A stretch of 64,000 nucleotides of DNA from JAABVY01 sp964627935 (lineage in GTDB: Bacteria; Zixibacteria; MSB-5A5; JAABVY01): NCBI GenBank assembly GCA_964627935.1, contig CAZVLB010000001.1, forward strand, positions 1 to 64,000, in the 5' to 3' direction. Both the position numbers and the translations under genes were made by a program. This document shows, piece after piece, positions 31,660-40,637 of this stretch. Each line of letters starts with the position of its first letter. The stretch's first letter is position 1. The notes under the pieces were generated by a model, which made no database searches, was not told where the DNA came from, and worked only from the letters and a program-made list of their open reading frames with translations.

Positions 31660-32586
31660 ATGAGAAAATCTGAGATTCTGTTACTTGCGACCCTGATTCT
31701 CTTTCTGGGTTGTTATGGCATGGTCAAGGCCGGCACATTTGGATTGGGAAGCGAAAGAGTGGTCGGTTCCGGCAATGTGATCGAAGAGGAACGAGAGATA
31801 TCGGGCGTGAGTTCGGTCAGCCTGGCGACCTCGGGCGTGATGAATGTGACATTCGGCGACAGGGAGGAGTTGATAATCCGGGCCGAAGACAACCTTATGC
31901 AATATATCGAAGTTGAAAATAAAAACGGTAACCTGTTTATCGATATCAAAGACGGCTATCATTTAAAGCAAAAAGAAAAAATAGAATATATGCTGACAGT
32001 GCCTTCACTTGAGGGCGTGCGCCTGATGAGTTCGGGCGATATTAATTTGCCTGACGTTTCCGAAAAGGAATTCTGGGCCGAGGTTATGAGTTCCGGCGAT
32101 CTTACTATGGACGATCTGGATACACGTGTATTCGAGCTCAAGATCATGAGCTCCGGTGACGTGATTATAGGCGATCTGAAAGCAGATAAATTTGAAGCCG
32201 AGATAATGAGTTCGGGTGACTTTGAGGCCATGATTGTCGATGTGCCCGAGGTTGATCTGGTGCTGCTCAGTTCCGGTGATGTTCATATCAAGAATCTCGA
32301 TGCGGATATTCTTGAGGCACAGCTGGCCAGTTCCGGTGATCTGAAAATCGACCGCGGTAATGTCGATAGCCAGAAACTGTCCCTGATGAGTTCCGGTGAT
32401 TTTATGGGCAAGGGCCTGGTGAGCCGTCTGGCAAAGGTCGAGATTTCCAGCGCCGGTGATGCTTATCTCAATGTCAGCGAAAGTCTTGATGCGCGAACAT
32501 TTTCCAGCGGATCGGTGCATTATAGTGGCAACCCGAAAGTGAGCATGAAGACATCGTCATCCGGTAAAGTCAGGAAAATGGATTAG
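31660..32586 (+). CDS. Secreted GIN-domain (DUF2807) beta-ladder protein
   Basis: The 308-residue protein has a signal sequence (with Cys in FLGCYG, possibly a lipobox variant). Its N-terminal half begins the head-GIN/DUF2807 fold (REISGVSSVSLATSGVMNVT, then EELIIRAEDNLMQYIEVE). The rest is a ladder of about ten rungs of roughly 20 residues, each with SSGD or a variant (MSSGDINLPDV, MSSGDLTMDDL, MSSGDVIIGDL, LSSGDVHIKNL, ASSGDLKIDRG, SSAGDAYLNVS). Stacked identical turns imply a beta-solenoid whose SSGD corner could bind calcium or form an Asp/Ser ladder. GGGAGGAG precedes the ATG. A small membrane protein gene follows within 15 bp. Confidence 0.8.
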   Translation: MRKSEILLLATLILFLGCYGMVKAGTFGLGSERVVGSGNVIEEEREISGVSSVSLATSGVMNVTFGDREELIIRAEDNLMQYIEVENKNGNLFIDIKDGYHLKQKEKIEYMLTVPSLEGVRLMSSGDINLPDVSEKEFWAEVMSSGDLTMDDLDTRVFELKIMSSGDVIIGDLKADKFEAEIMSSGDFEAMIVDVPEVDLVLLSSGDVHIKNLDADILEAQLASSGDLKIDRGNVDSQKLSLMSSGDFMGKGLVSRLAKVEISSAGDAYLNVSESLDARTFSSGSVHYSGNPKVSMKTSSSGKVRKMD

Positions 32587-32601
32587 TTGAGGAGAATTTT
32601 C

Positions 32602-32796
32602 ATGTTAACGTTCATTTTATGGATTTTTCTCTTATTGATCTGCTGGCCCCTGGCGATATTGGCGCTTCTCTTGTATCCGATCGTCTGGCTTCTGATATTG
32701 CCGTTTCGGGTACTGGGCTATGCGGCCGGGGGATTTCTTGAACTGATCAGGTCGATATTTTATCTCCCCGCACGGGTTCTGGGGAGCAGACGATAA
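32602..32796 (+). CDS. Small hydrophobic membrane protein
   Basis: Starting at ATG 32602, after GAGGAG, the product has 64 residues dominated by two hydrophobic helices (FILWIFLLLICWPLAILALL and the segment IVWLLILPF) and a basic C-terminus (LPARVLGSRR). It lies 15 bp after the GIN-domain gene and before a terminator, so the two form an operon. The function is unknown; it may help to localise or stabilise the GIN protein. Confidence 0.65.
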   Translation: MLTFILWIFLLLICWPLAILALLLYPIVWLLILPFRVLGYAAGGFLELIRSIFYLPARVLGSRR

Positions 32797-32838
32797 ATTA
32801 TTATCAGCAATTACCGTATTCTTACTGTCTTCACTACC

Positions 32839-32877
32839 GATCGGGCCCTGCATAAATGCGGGCCTGATCCTTTTTTT
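32839..32877 (+). terminator. Terminator of the GIN/small-membrane-protein operon
   Basis: GATCGGGCCC pairs with GGGCCTGATC (one G-U pair) over an 11-nt loop that can itself fold, followed by CTTTTTTT. Confidence 0.9.
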
Positions 32878-33078
32878 ACACGTAAACAGAAACATCCTCA
32901 ATGCCAATTTTGTAAACAGTATAGCAATGCCGTTCATCCGGTTTTATCAAAAATCGGTCATTTTTTGTGGAAATTATTATTTCAGCCGTTATCTTAATTG
33001 ACAGAATGCGGTTATGTTTTAGACCTTCCCTTACGAAAATAAGAGGGGACAATAAAGGAATAGCAGAAGCGGGAGAGA

Positions 33079-34518
33079 ATGGAATTTTCTGATCAAAGAC
33101 GGGTCACACAGGTCCAGCTTATTACCAATAAGACGGTGGCCTATACGCTCCTGATCAGCATCTCGGTCATCTTTGGAATATTGAATTTCATGTTTCCGAT
33201 TCAAATCCTGGCCGGGCTGATCCTGATCTGCATTGCGGCTGTCCTGCTGTTTTTGTATCCTTTTGTAGGGCTCCTGGTCTATCAGTTTATAACCGTGGTT
33301 CAGCCGGGCGTGATTTTCCCGGCCCTGCATGCCATTCACCCGGAACGTATGCTGGCCCTGTTTCTGATCGTATCATTGATCATAAATATCAAGCTGCGCC
33401 GTGACAGATTCATAGTCCGCGACCATAACCTGATGTACCTGATTGGTTTTTTCGCGCTGGCAATCGTCATCTCGGTGCCTACTTCTTATTGGCCGGGTCA
33501 GTCGGTAGATAAGCTGATCGATTTTGCCAAAACTATCGCTTACTTTTTGCTGATAATAAATATCATCAAGACCCCCAAGCAGTTAAAGATATTCGTCTGG
33601 GAATATCTGCTCCTGATCGGCTATATGGCAGTCAGTTCGGCCCTGGCCTATAAGACCGGTCAGGTTATGGAGGCTCAGGGAATAGTGCGTGCGGTGGGAT
33701 TATCGGGCGCTGATCCAAATTCACTGGCGGCTACATTGGGGCTTTCCATGCCGTTCTTTTTCCTGTTTTTCCGTCAGGAGAAGAACTGGATCCTGAAAGC
33801 GCTGATAATGATAATAGTGCCGATTGCAATCTATACCATTATCCTGACCGGCTCCAGGTCCGGATTTATCGGTCTTGGGGTGGCAGTGGTTTTATGCTGG
33901 TGGTACCTGCCCAATCGAGGAGTACGCCTGTTTCTGATGCTGGCCGGGGCGTTTATAGTTTTTGCCTCCATGCCCGATCAGTATCAGCAAAGGTACTCCA
34001 CAATTGTATCCGATGATGTCGATGCTTCTACTCAGGGACGGTTCGAGGCCTGGGAAAAGGGCCTGCGCATGTTTACCGACCGGCCCTTTACAGGTGTCGG
34101 AGCGGGGTCATTTATAACCGCAAGCGCGGCTGATTATTCCGAGGCGGAACGTTATTCGGTCTTTTCCCGCAACCTGGCATCACACAGCCTCTATATTGAA
34201 CTCCTGGCCACGCTTGGAATTGTAGGTTTTGTGGCCTTTATGGGCTATGTGGCGGGGCTGATTCATTATATTCGCAAGTACCGTGATATGATTCTCAGGT
34301 TGAGCGGTGAAAAGGACTGGTTTTTCTATTTGATGCAGGCGCTTTTTATCAGCGTTATTCAGCTTCTGGTATATGGTGTTTTCGGCCATAACCTTTTCCG
34401 CACCAACTGGTACTGGTATGGCGCGATTACCATATGTATGGCATATATGCTAACGAACGGGATTCTGCCTGACGATAAAAGAGAACAGGATGTCTCTCAG
34501 CAAGTATTTCAAAAATAA
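33079..34518 (+). CDS. O-antigen ligase/polymerase-like membrane protein
   Basis: The 479-residue protein has about a dozen membrane segments. The characteristic Wzy_C/WaaL core is visible: IYTIILTGSRSGFIGLGVAV, then a large extracytoplasmic loop (GRFEAWEKGLRMFTDRPFTG, GVGAGSF, NLASHSLYIELLATLGIVGF). The Arg in TGSRSG and the His in SHSLYIE match conserved functional residues. The long N-terminal half (IHPERMLALFLIVSLIINIK) resembles the O-glycosylation ligase relatives found in exosortase-associated EPS loci. It would polymerise or ligate a surface glycan outside the inner membrane. It opens the surface-polymer locus and overlaps the next gene by 29 bp. Confidence 0.88.
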   Translation: MEFSDQRRVTQVQLITNKTVAYTLLISISVIFGILNFMFPIQILAGLILICIAAVLLFLYPFVGLLVYQFITVVQPGVIFPALHAIHPERMLALFLIVSLIINIKLRRDRFIVRDHNLMYLIGFFALAIVISVPTSYWPGQSVDKLIDFAKTIAYFLLIINIIKTPKQLKIFVWEYLLLIGYMAVSSALAYKTGQVMEAQGIVRAVGLSGADPNSLAATLGLSMPFFFLFFRQEKNWILKALIMIIVPIAIYTIILTGSRSGFIGLGVAVVLCWWYLPNRGVRLFLMLAGAFIVFASMPDQYQQRYSTIVSDDVDASTQGRFEAWEKGLRMFTDRPFTGVGAGSFITASAADYSEAERYSVFSRNLASHSLYIELLATLGIVGFVAFMGYVAGLIHYIRKYRDMILRLSGEKDWFFYLMQALFISVIQLLVYGVFGHNLFRTNWYWYGAITICMAYMLTNGILPDDKREQDVSQQVFQK

Positions 34519-35914
34519 CCTGATCAGGCGGGTATACCAGCTCGATCAACGTCGTCAAAGATATAGTCACCTGGAAATTCTGAGTGAGCTGGATAAAAGC
34601 CAGTACTACAGTTCGGAACGAATTCGGGAGCTGCAGGATAATCGTCTCCGAAACCAGCTTCTGAACGCTTTCGACAACTCGCCGTTTTTTATTGAAAGAT
34701 TTTCCGAGATCGGAATCGAACGGGGTGATATCGAAAAGTCCGATCCGCGCGAGATTCTTCGCAGACTTCCGACCATGACCAGAAAAGATGTAATCGGCGG
34801 CCCGGAGCGGATTGTTGTCAATAATGTAGAAAAATCGAGGTTGATAGAAAAATTTTCGGGAGGAACCTCGGGTTCATATTTGCGCTTTTATGGCGATGCC
34901 CGTCGCGCGGCAACATTTCGCGCCGCTACTCTTCGCCATGATTTCTGGGCCGGATTCAGAATTGGAGACAGCCTGGCGGTTTTCTGGGGTGCCCCGCAGG
35001 ATTTTCAGCCCAAAAAACCGTTGCGTACAGCCGTGCGCGAGAAGTTGCTTGGCCGCATATTGATGATAAGCAGCAACTATCTCAATGATGAGGCGGTCGA
35101 AAACCTGACCCGCGACTGGCAGAAATTCAAGCCGGACATATTGCTGGCTTATGCCGGAGCATTGAACTTCCTGGTGGAATATCTTGAAGATAAGAAGATC
35201 AGTCTCAGGCCCCCGAAATCGATAATAACCTCGGCCGAGGTGCTAACCGCGCCATATCGGAAAAAAATCGAGGGATATTTCGGTACAAAGATATTCAATC
35301 GCTACGGTAGCCGTGAATTCGGGGTGATAGCTTCCGAATGCGAATGCCATTGTGGGATGCATCTGAATTCAGAGAACCTGATTGTCGAATGCGAGAAGGT
35401 GGATCAGATAGATGGCGACAAATATCTGGGCAAAATCCTGATTACAGACCTGGTTAACCGCGTTTTTCCATTCATCCGCTATGAGATCGGAGATATGGCT
35501 GTCTGCTCCCCCCAGAGCTATAACTGCGAGTGCGGACGGCACCTGCCATTCATCAATGAAATCGGCGGCCGGGTCACCGATTATCTGAAATTGCCGGGGG
35601 GAAGTTATTTCTCCAGTACAGGTTTGTGTGCAACCGTGTTTCCGTTTGTAAAGGGCCTGGAGCAGGCCCAGATAATTCAGGAAGAACTGGACAGGTTAAC
35701 CATCAGGATCGCGAAAAACGGTGATTTCGATGAGGATTCAATGAAATACCTGAAATCGGAATTAGGCAAATATATCAGTTCCGATGTGAAAATAGAATAT
35801 GAATTCACTGAGCAGATCGAACGTTCAAAATCCGGCAAGTATGTCCTGGCAGTATCTCGACTGAATCATCAGGATCAGGATCTGCCGCTGGGTGAAGTCC
35901 GGGACCTGCTTTAA
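34490..35914 (+). CDS. CapK/PaaK-like adenylate-forming ligase (first copy)
   Basis: The 474-residue protein resembles the phenylacetate-CoA ligase/CapK branch of the AMP-forming family. The N-terminal segment LLNAFDNSPFFIERFSEIGI is followed by the nucleotide-binding loop FSGGTSGSYLRFYGD, then SIITSAEVLTAPYRKKIE, NRYGSREFGVIASECE and VNRVFPFIRYEIGDMAV. CapK-like members occur in capsule and EPS clusters, where they are thought to activate a carboxylic acid for transfer to the sugar polymer. It overlaps the polymerase gene and is followed 13 bp later by an asparagine-synthase-like gene, so it is clearly within an operon. The acid substrate is unknown. A second copy lies at 39027. Confidence 0.88.
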   Translation: MSLSKYFKNNLIRRVYQLDQRRQRYSHLEILSELDKSQYYSSERIRELQDNRLRNQLLNAFDNSPFFIERFSEIGIERGDIEKSDPREILRRLPTMTRKDVIGGPERIVVNNVEKSRLIEKFSGGTSGSYLRFYGDARRAATFRAATLRHDFWAGFRIGDSLAVFWGAPQDFQPKKPLRTAVREKLLGRILMISSNYLNDEAVENLTRDWQKFKPDILLAYAGALNFLVEYLEDKKISLRPPKSIITSAEVLTAPYRKKIEGYFGTKIFNRYGSREFGVIASECECHCGMHLNSENLIVECEKVDQIDGDKYLGKILITDLVNRVFPFIRYEIGDMAVCSPQSYNCECGRHLPFINEIGGRVTDYLKLPGGSYFSSTGLCATVFPFVKGLEQAQIIQEELDRLTIRIAKNGDFDEDSMKYLKSELGKYISSDVKIEYEFTEQIERSKSGKYVLAVSRLNHQDQDLPLGEVRDLL

Positions 35915-35926
35915 ACAGGTATTAGT

Positions 35927-37630
35927 ATGGCAAAAATCCTGTATATTTTCAAAAAGGATGTCGCCCGTCAGGTTTTGAACGATGATCAGGTGCGGATTTT
36001 ATCCAATCGTCTGACCCCGGATAATATAGATGCAACTGCGCCCTTCATGGTCAGGTCGGATGGGCTGGAATGCTATATATTCAGTCCAAATAATTGCGTC
36101 AGTATTAAGGGGACATCAGCCTGCCTGGGCAATATGATTCGTCCCGATGAAAACTGGCATATTCCGCGCGCCAATGCTCCCGAAGGCACCTATGCGCTGT
36201 TCAGGAGCGGCAATGATTCGGTAGAAATCGTTACCGATATGCTGGCTTCGCGCACAATCTGGTACGCGCTGACAGATGAACTATTGATAGCTTCAACATC
36301 GCAACGGGCGATTACCGCAGTTCTGGGACAGCATGATCCGGATCGTCGTGCTTATGCCTGGATGTTGTCCTCAGGCAATCTGGGCCCGGGGTATTCATGG
36401 GATAAAAATATAAAGATACTTAAAGGTGATTCACGGCTGTTTTTGAATCGTACCGAATGGAAACCTGTTGTTGAAGAATCATATTGCATTTTCCGACCTG
36501 AGCAGGATGATGACAGGCGCTTTCAGGAAAGATTTGATATTATCCTGGAGGACCTTTTTGCCAGGCTCGATCTGGACTTTACCAAATGGGTACTGCCATT
36601 GTCTGGCGGTTATGACAGCCGGGGAATTTTACTGCTGTTAAATGCACCCGAGAAGCTCAGATGCGTTACCTGGGGTTTGAAAAAATCGCTGGAGCAGAAG
36701 GAAAACGATGCCTATATCGCAACTTCTCTGGCAGCCAGAATGGGATGCCAGCATCAATATTTCGAGACAGATCTTTCCGATGAACCGCCTGAAAAGATAT
36801 TCGAACGGTTTATAGTCGCCGGCGAGGGACGGGTGGATCATCTGGCAGGCTATATGGATGGCTTCGATATCTGGAAACAACTTTTCGACAAAAATATCCT
36901 GGGAGTGATCAGGGGGGATGAGGTCTTTGGGGCAATTGATGTTGCCAGCGAATTTGGGATATATCATCGATTCGACGCCTGCACGATGCGCGATTTTGTC
37001 AACCTGGAGCAGTTTGCCGGAACTGATTTTCCCGATCAGCATATCCCGGATTATCTGCAGATGAAAGCCTACGAAACACTACCCTCATGGCGCGACAGGA
37101 TGCATCAGCAGTATCGCATACCATTTGTCTCAGCGGCATTGAATGATCTCAAACTGCCCTATGTGGAAATATGCAATCCGTTTTTATCGAGGCAACCGGT
37201 AGAATTCGCGCGGATAATTCCGGATCATTTACGCACCGGCAAGCCGCTGTTTAAAAAGGTGGTGAATTCCAAAAGCCCGGATATACCCTATGCCCGTTTC
37301 GGGGCCAATGCTAAGCCGGGAGACATAATGAAATCGCCAAAAGTGGTTGATTTTCTGCAAAGTGCGCTTGAGGATTATGGCTGGAAAGAGATTCTCTCGG
37401 AAAGATTTGCAGATTATGTTGCTTCAAATATGAAAAAATCTGTTGGTGGTAGGGCATCCTCTGTTGATTCAGGCAGTGGGATTAAAGACAAGTTGCCGCA
37501 GGCGTTTAAGGACCGGCTTAGAAGAGAAGTTTTCAAGCACCACATCGATGAAAACATCCTGGCCTTCAGGGCCTATCTGATTTGCCGTATGCGCCGTCTT
37601 CTGGATGAGGACGCGGCATTGTTCGGTTAG
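35927..37630 (+). CDS. Asparagine-synthase-like amide ligase without glutaminase Cys
   Basis: The 567-residue protein has a C-terminal ATP-pyrophosphatase domain of the asparagine synthetase B family. The signature is WVLPLSGGYDSRGILLLL (about 222-239), with a downstream acidic GVIRGDEVFGAI. The N-terminal part (ANAPEGTYALFRSGNDSVEI, ASRTIWYALTDELLIASTSQ) has an Ntn-hydrolase-like layout. However, the protein begins MAKIL, not Met-Cys-Gly, so the catalytic cysteine for glutamine hydrolysis is missing, as in lasso-peptide cyclases and beta-lactam synthetases. It may form an amide from a free amine, or use ammonia. Clustering with CapK and ATP-grasp ligases suggests decoration of a surface polymer. 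Confidence 0.85.
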   Translation: MAKILYIFKKDVARQVLNDDQVRILSNRLTPDNIDATAPFMVRSDGLECYIFSPNNCVSIKGTSACLGNMIRPDENWHIPRANAPEGTYALFRSGNDSVEIVTDMLASRTIWYALTDELLIASTSQRAITAVLGQHDPDRRAYAWMLSSGNLGPGYSWDKNIKILKGDSRLFLNRTEWKPVVEESYCIFRPEQDDDRRFQERFDIILEDLFARLDLDFTKWVLPLSGGYDSRGILLLLNAPEKLRCVTWGLKKSLEQKENDAYIATSLAARMGCQHQYFETDLSDEPPEKIFERFIVAGEGRVDHLAGYMDGFDIWKQLFDKNILGVIRGDEVFGAIDVASEFGIYHRFDACTMRDFVNLEQFAGTDFPDQHIPDYLQMKAYETLPSWRDRMHQQYRIPFVSAALNDLKLPYVEICNPFLSRQPVEFARIIPDHLRTGKPLFKKVVNSKSPDIPYARFGANAKPGDIMKSPKVVDFLQSALEDYGWKEILSERFADYVASNMKKSVGGRASSVDSGSGIKDKLPQAFKDRLRREVFKHHIDENILAFRAYLICRMRRLLDEDAALFG

Positions 37631-37654
37631 CAGGATTAAGCTGAAGTTTATTTT

Positions 37655-38932
37655 ATGGATACGCAGAAGCAAAAGGTACCGGTTTCTAAGGCAGATGAGA
37701 CTATGATTCGGAATTCCGGTCATGTTTATGATCGGCCCGCCCTGGTCATGGGCAGGATCAGCCTGGTACGAAGTTTGGGACGTGCCGGAGTGCCTGTGAT
37801 CCTGGCCCGTGAAGGTAACCTTGTGTTCGAGCGAGCCTCACGATATGTCAGGGGATTTCTGCGTTTACCATCATTGCGGTATGATGATTCCGAGGCGCTT
37901 GGGATGTTGCTGGATTATGGCCGAAATCTTGACAGGAAGCCGGTGGCGTTTTTCAACGGTGAATCGGATGTGATGCTGTTTTCGGCTAATCGGGGCGAAC
38001 TGGAAAAATATTACAGCTTTCATCTGGCCAAGCACGGTCTGATTACAAAACTGGTGAACAAAGCGGATTTTGCGGGCCTGGCTGAGGAATGTGATCTGCC
38101 GGTCCCGAAAACATATCTCCCCAAATCCAGGGATGAATACCTTGAGGTTGCATCAAAGCTCGGTTATCCGTGTCTTTTGAAACCGATACGTCAGCGCATG
38201 TGGCATGATGATCGTGTGGTGGCCTCGATCGGATTGCGCAAGGCCTATCTGCTGAAGAGTGAAGAGCAATTTATGAAGCTGATCTCCCGCTTTGAACTGG
38301 AGCCGGGACGGGATATGCTTCAGGAGTATATTCCCGGGCGGGACAGCGATCATTATGATTACCATGTTTATCTGGATCGCCAGGATAATATACGCGGAGA
38401 GGTGCTGGGTCATAAGATCAGGACCTGTCCGATTCATTTCGGCCAGGGCTGTTATACTGAATACTGTGATAATCGGGAGATTGCCGATGTCTGCCTGAGC
38501 GCATTGAACAAGATCGGCTATACCGGCGTTGCCAATATAAATGTCAAGAGACATGAAGCGACAGGCAAGTATTACATTCTGGAGATAAATCCGCGTTTCA
38601 GCCTCTGGACGGTAATAGATTCGGCCTGCGGTGTGAATCTGCCTCATCTTTATTATTGCGATCAGGCCGGGATCGAGATGCCCTCGCAGGAGGCTCATGG
38701 CCGACCGCGAAGATGGCTATGGTTAAATCATGATTTTAAGGCGATGCTGGCTTATCGCAGAAAAGGTGAATTGACCTTTACTGAATGGCTCAAGTCGTTT
38801 TTTAATCGGCCGGGAAAAATCGAGTGCCACATATTCAGCCCGGATGATATTCTGCCCGCGTTTGCTTCAGTTTTCATTTCCGGGTATCTTGGCATTCGTA
38901 AGCTGGCTGATTATGTAAGGCACCTGCTTTAG
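37655..38932 (+). CDS. ATP-grasp carboxylate-amine ligase
   Basis: The 425-residue protein begins with a pre-ATP-grasp domain (PALVMGRISLVRSLGRAGVP). The ATP-binding core follows: GYPCLLKPIRQRMWHD with the lysine that contacts ATP, LQEYIPGRDSDHYDYHVYLD, and the metal-binding end KYYILEINPRFSLWT. It looks like the D-aspartate-ligase/PylC-like group that couples carboxylates to amines. The C-terminal 70 residues are family-like but of unknown use. It lies 24 bp after the asparagine-synthase-like gene. Together these enzymes could activate and attach an amino acid to a glycan or glycolipid. Confidence 0.85.
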   Translation: MDTQKQKVPVSKADETMIRNSGHVYDRPALVMGRISLVRSLGRAGVPVILAREGNLVFERASRYVRGFLRLPSLRYDDSEALGMLLDYGRNLDRKPVAFFNGESDVMLFSANRGELEKYYSFHLAKHGLITKLVNKADFAGLAEECDLPVPKTYLPKSRDEYLEVASKLGYPCLLKPIRQRMWHDDRVVASIGLRKAYLLKSEEQFMKLISRFELEPGRDMLQEYIPGRDSDHYDYHVYLDRQDNIRGEVLGHKIRTCPIHFGQGCYTEYCDNREIADVCLSALNKIGYTGVANINVKRHEATGKYYILEINPRFSLWTVIDSACGVNLPHLYYCDQAGIEMPSQEAHGRPRRWLWLNHDFKAMLAYRRKGELTFTEWLKSFFNRPGKIECHIFSPDDILPAFASVFISGYLGIRKLADYVRHLL

Positions 38933-39026
38933 GAATATAATTTTCAAGTTATAAACCGGCATTTTGGAACATGATGAAATATGCAAATGTTTATGCGTAT
39001 GTCCCGGATATAAAAAGAGGCATGTT

Positions 39027-40400
39027 TTGGATCTGCTGACATTTCTTTCAAGGCACATATTTACACCATTCTATAAGCGCAGGCACGGTATTAACCCGGC
39101 ACCGTTTATACCCGCGTTGCTGCAAAGTCAGTATTGCGATCCGGAGCAGATTGAGGAAATTCAATGGCAGAAGCTGAAGCACATTCTTGATTTTTCATAT
39201 AATCATAATTCGTTCTATCGCAAGAGATTCGATTCGGTCGGCGCAGAGCCCGGAGATATAAAAGAACTATCCGACCTGAAAAAATTCCCGCTATTGACAA
39301 AGGATGATATCCGTAACAATCCGGTCGAGCTTATCAGCGAGGGCTTTGATAAAGAGAAAATGCGCAAGAAGCGAACCGGCGGATCGACCGGAGTGCCGCT
39401 TCATCTTTATCGTGACAGCGGTGTAATTCATTTCAAGGCCGCCCTGAGTTATCGTCATGACGGCTGGGCCGGTTTTTACCCAGGTTCACTTAAGGCCTCG
39501 TTGTGGGGTGACACCGCCAGGGACTATAGCTGGAAGCAGAAGTTATACATGTATCTCTGCGAACGTACGATTTATCTGGATACGCTCAATATGGATGAAA
39601 AGCATATGCTCTCATTTGTGGAGAAACTGCGCAGCAAAAAACCGCGCCTGCTGTTCGGACATGCACATTCGTTGTATTTTTTCGCTGACTTCCTGCGCAA
39701 AAGCGGGATCGACGATATCAGGTTTGACAGCATTATCTCATCGGCCGAGATTCTGTTACCGGATGAAAGAATCGTGATCGAGGAGGTTTTCGGCACGAAA
39801 GTATTTGACCGTTACGGCTGCGAGGAACTTGGGCTGATTGCAACGGAATGTGAGAGACATGACGGCCTGCATATTGCTGCCGAGGGTCTGTATGTGGAAA
39901 TCGAGAATGGCGACGATAATAAGCCGGGTGATTTGATCATAACCGACCTGATAATTCGCGGCATGCCCCTGATTCGTTACCGCGTCGGAGATCAGGCGAC
40001 ATCGAAATCCGGCTTGTGTGAATGTGGCCGGGGACTGCCTCGTCTGGGTAAAATCGTGGGACGCACCACTGATGTGCTCTATACGCCGGATGGGCGCAAG
40101 ATTTCGGGAGTGTCTCTTCTGGACACATTCACGATCCATATACCCGGATTTAAACAGGTTCAGCTTGTGCAGAACAGGCTGGATGAGATCGTATTCAAGG
40201 TGGTAAAATCATCGGAATATTCAGCAGAAAGCCTCAGGGAACTGGATCAAAAGGTCCCCAAATATTTCGGCCCGGAGATGAAACATCGGGTGGAATTCGT
40301 TGATAGAATCGAACTTACGCGGCGGGGCAAGTTTCAGTTCTCAATTTGCAATCTTACCCCGGATGAGATTCCTGCGAAAAACCTCAGTGAACATCAATAA
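39027..40400 (+). CDS. CapK/PaaK-like adenylate-forming ligase (second copy)
   Basis: The TTG at 39027 (MDLLTFLSRHIFTPFYKRR) is preferred, 6 bp after AAGAGG at 39015-39020. The 458-residue protein has the same landmarks as the gene at 34490: FSYNHNSFYRKRFDSVGA, RTGGSTGVPLHLYRD, SIISSAEILLPDERIVIEEV, FDRYGCEELGLIATECE and GMPLIRYRVGDQA. The two are clearly diverged paralogs, with many differences in the middle, and so probably activate different acids. It is the last gene of the plus-strand ligase operon. A gap of 237 bp leads to a secreted protein gene. Confidence 0.88.
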   Translation: MDLLTFLSRHIFTPFYKRRHGINPAPFIPALLQSQYCDPEQIEEIQWQKLKHILDFSYNHNSFYRKRFDSVGAEPGDIKELSDLKKFPLLTKDDIRNNPVELISEGFDKEKMRKKRTGGSTGVPLHLYRDSGVIHFKAALSYRHDGWAGFYPGSLKASLWGDTARDYSWKQKLYMYLCERTIYLDTLNMDEKHMLSFVEKLRSKKPRLLFGHAHSLYFFADFLRKSGIDDIRFDSIISSAEILLPDERIVIEEVFGTKVFDRYGCEELGLIATECERHDGLHIAAEGLYVEIENGDDNKPGDLIITDLIIRGMPLIRYRVGDQATSKSGLCECGRGLPRLGKIVGRTTDVLYTPDGRKISGVSLLDTFTIHIPGFKQVQLVQNRLDEIVFKVVKSSEYSAESLRELDQKVPKYFGPEMKHRVEFVDRIELTRRGKFQFSICNLTPDEIPAKNLSEHQ

Positions 40401-40637
40401 ACTCATCATCTTCAAACGTAAAATTGTATCTTTATTGGTCCTGATTAGAGCCGATAATAGAAGCAAGTGCGGATCGATCGAAATAATCGTCCGAAATGTC
40501 CAGGATATTGGCTTCTAACAGGTTTTTAAAGATATAAAAATTTTGTTGATAGGCTTTTAACAAATTGTTATCTACAAATGTCAGTACCGGCTGTATACAT
40601 AAACAGACTACATATCATTTTTTTTGGAGGATAGATA

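Noticed and set aside
32030..32470. Regular short repeats (ATGAGTTCCGGTGAT-like) as a possible CRISPR array
   Set aside because: The repeats are in frame with about 20-codon spacing, vary at third positions and encode SSGD rungs of a protein.
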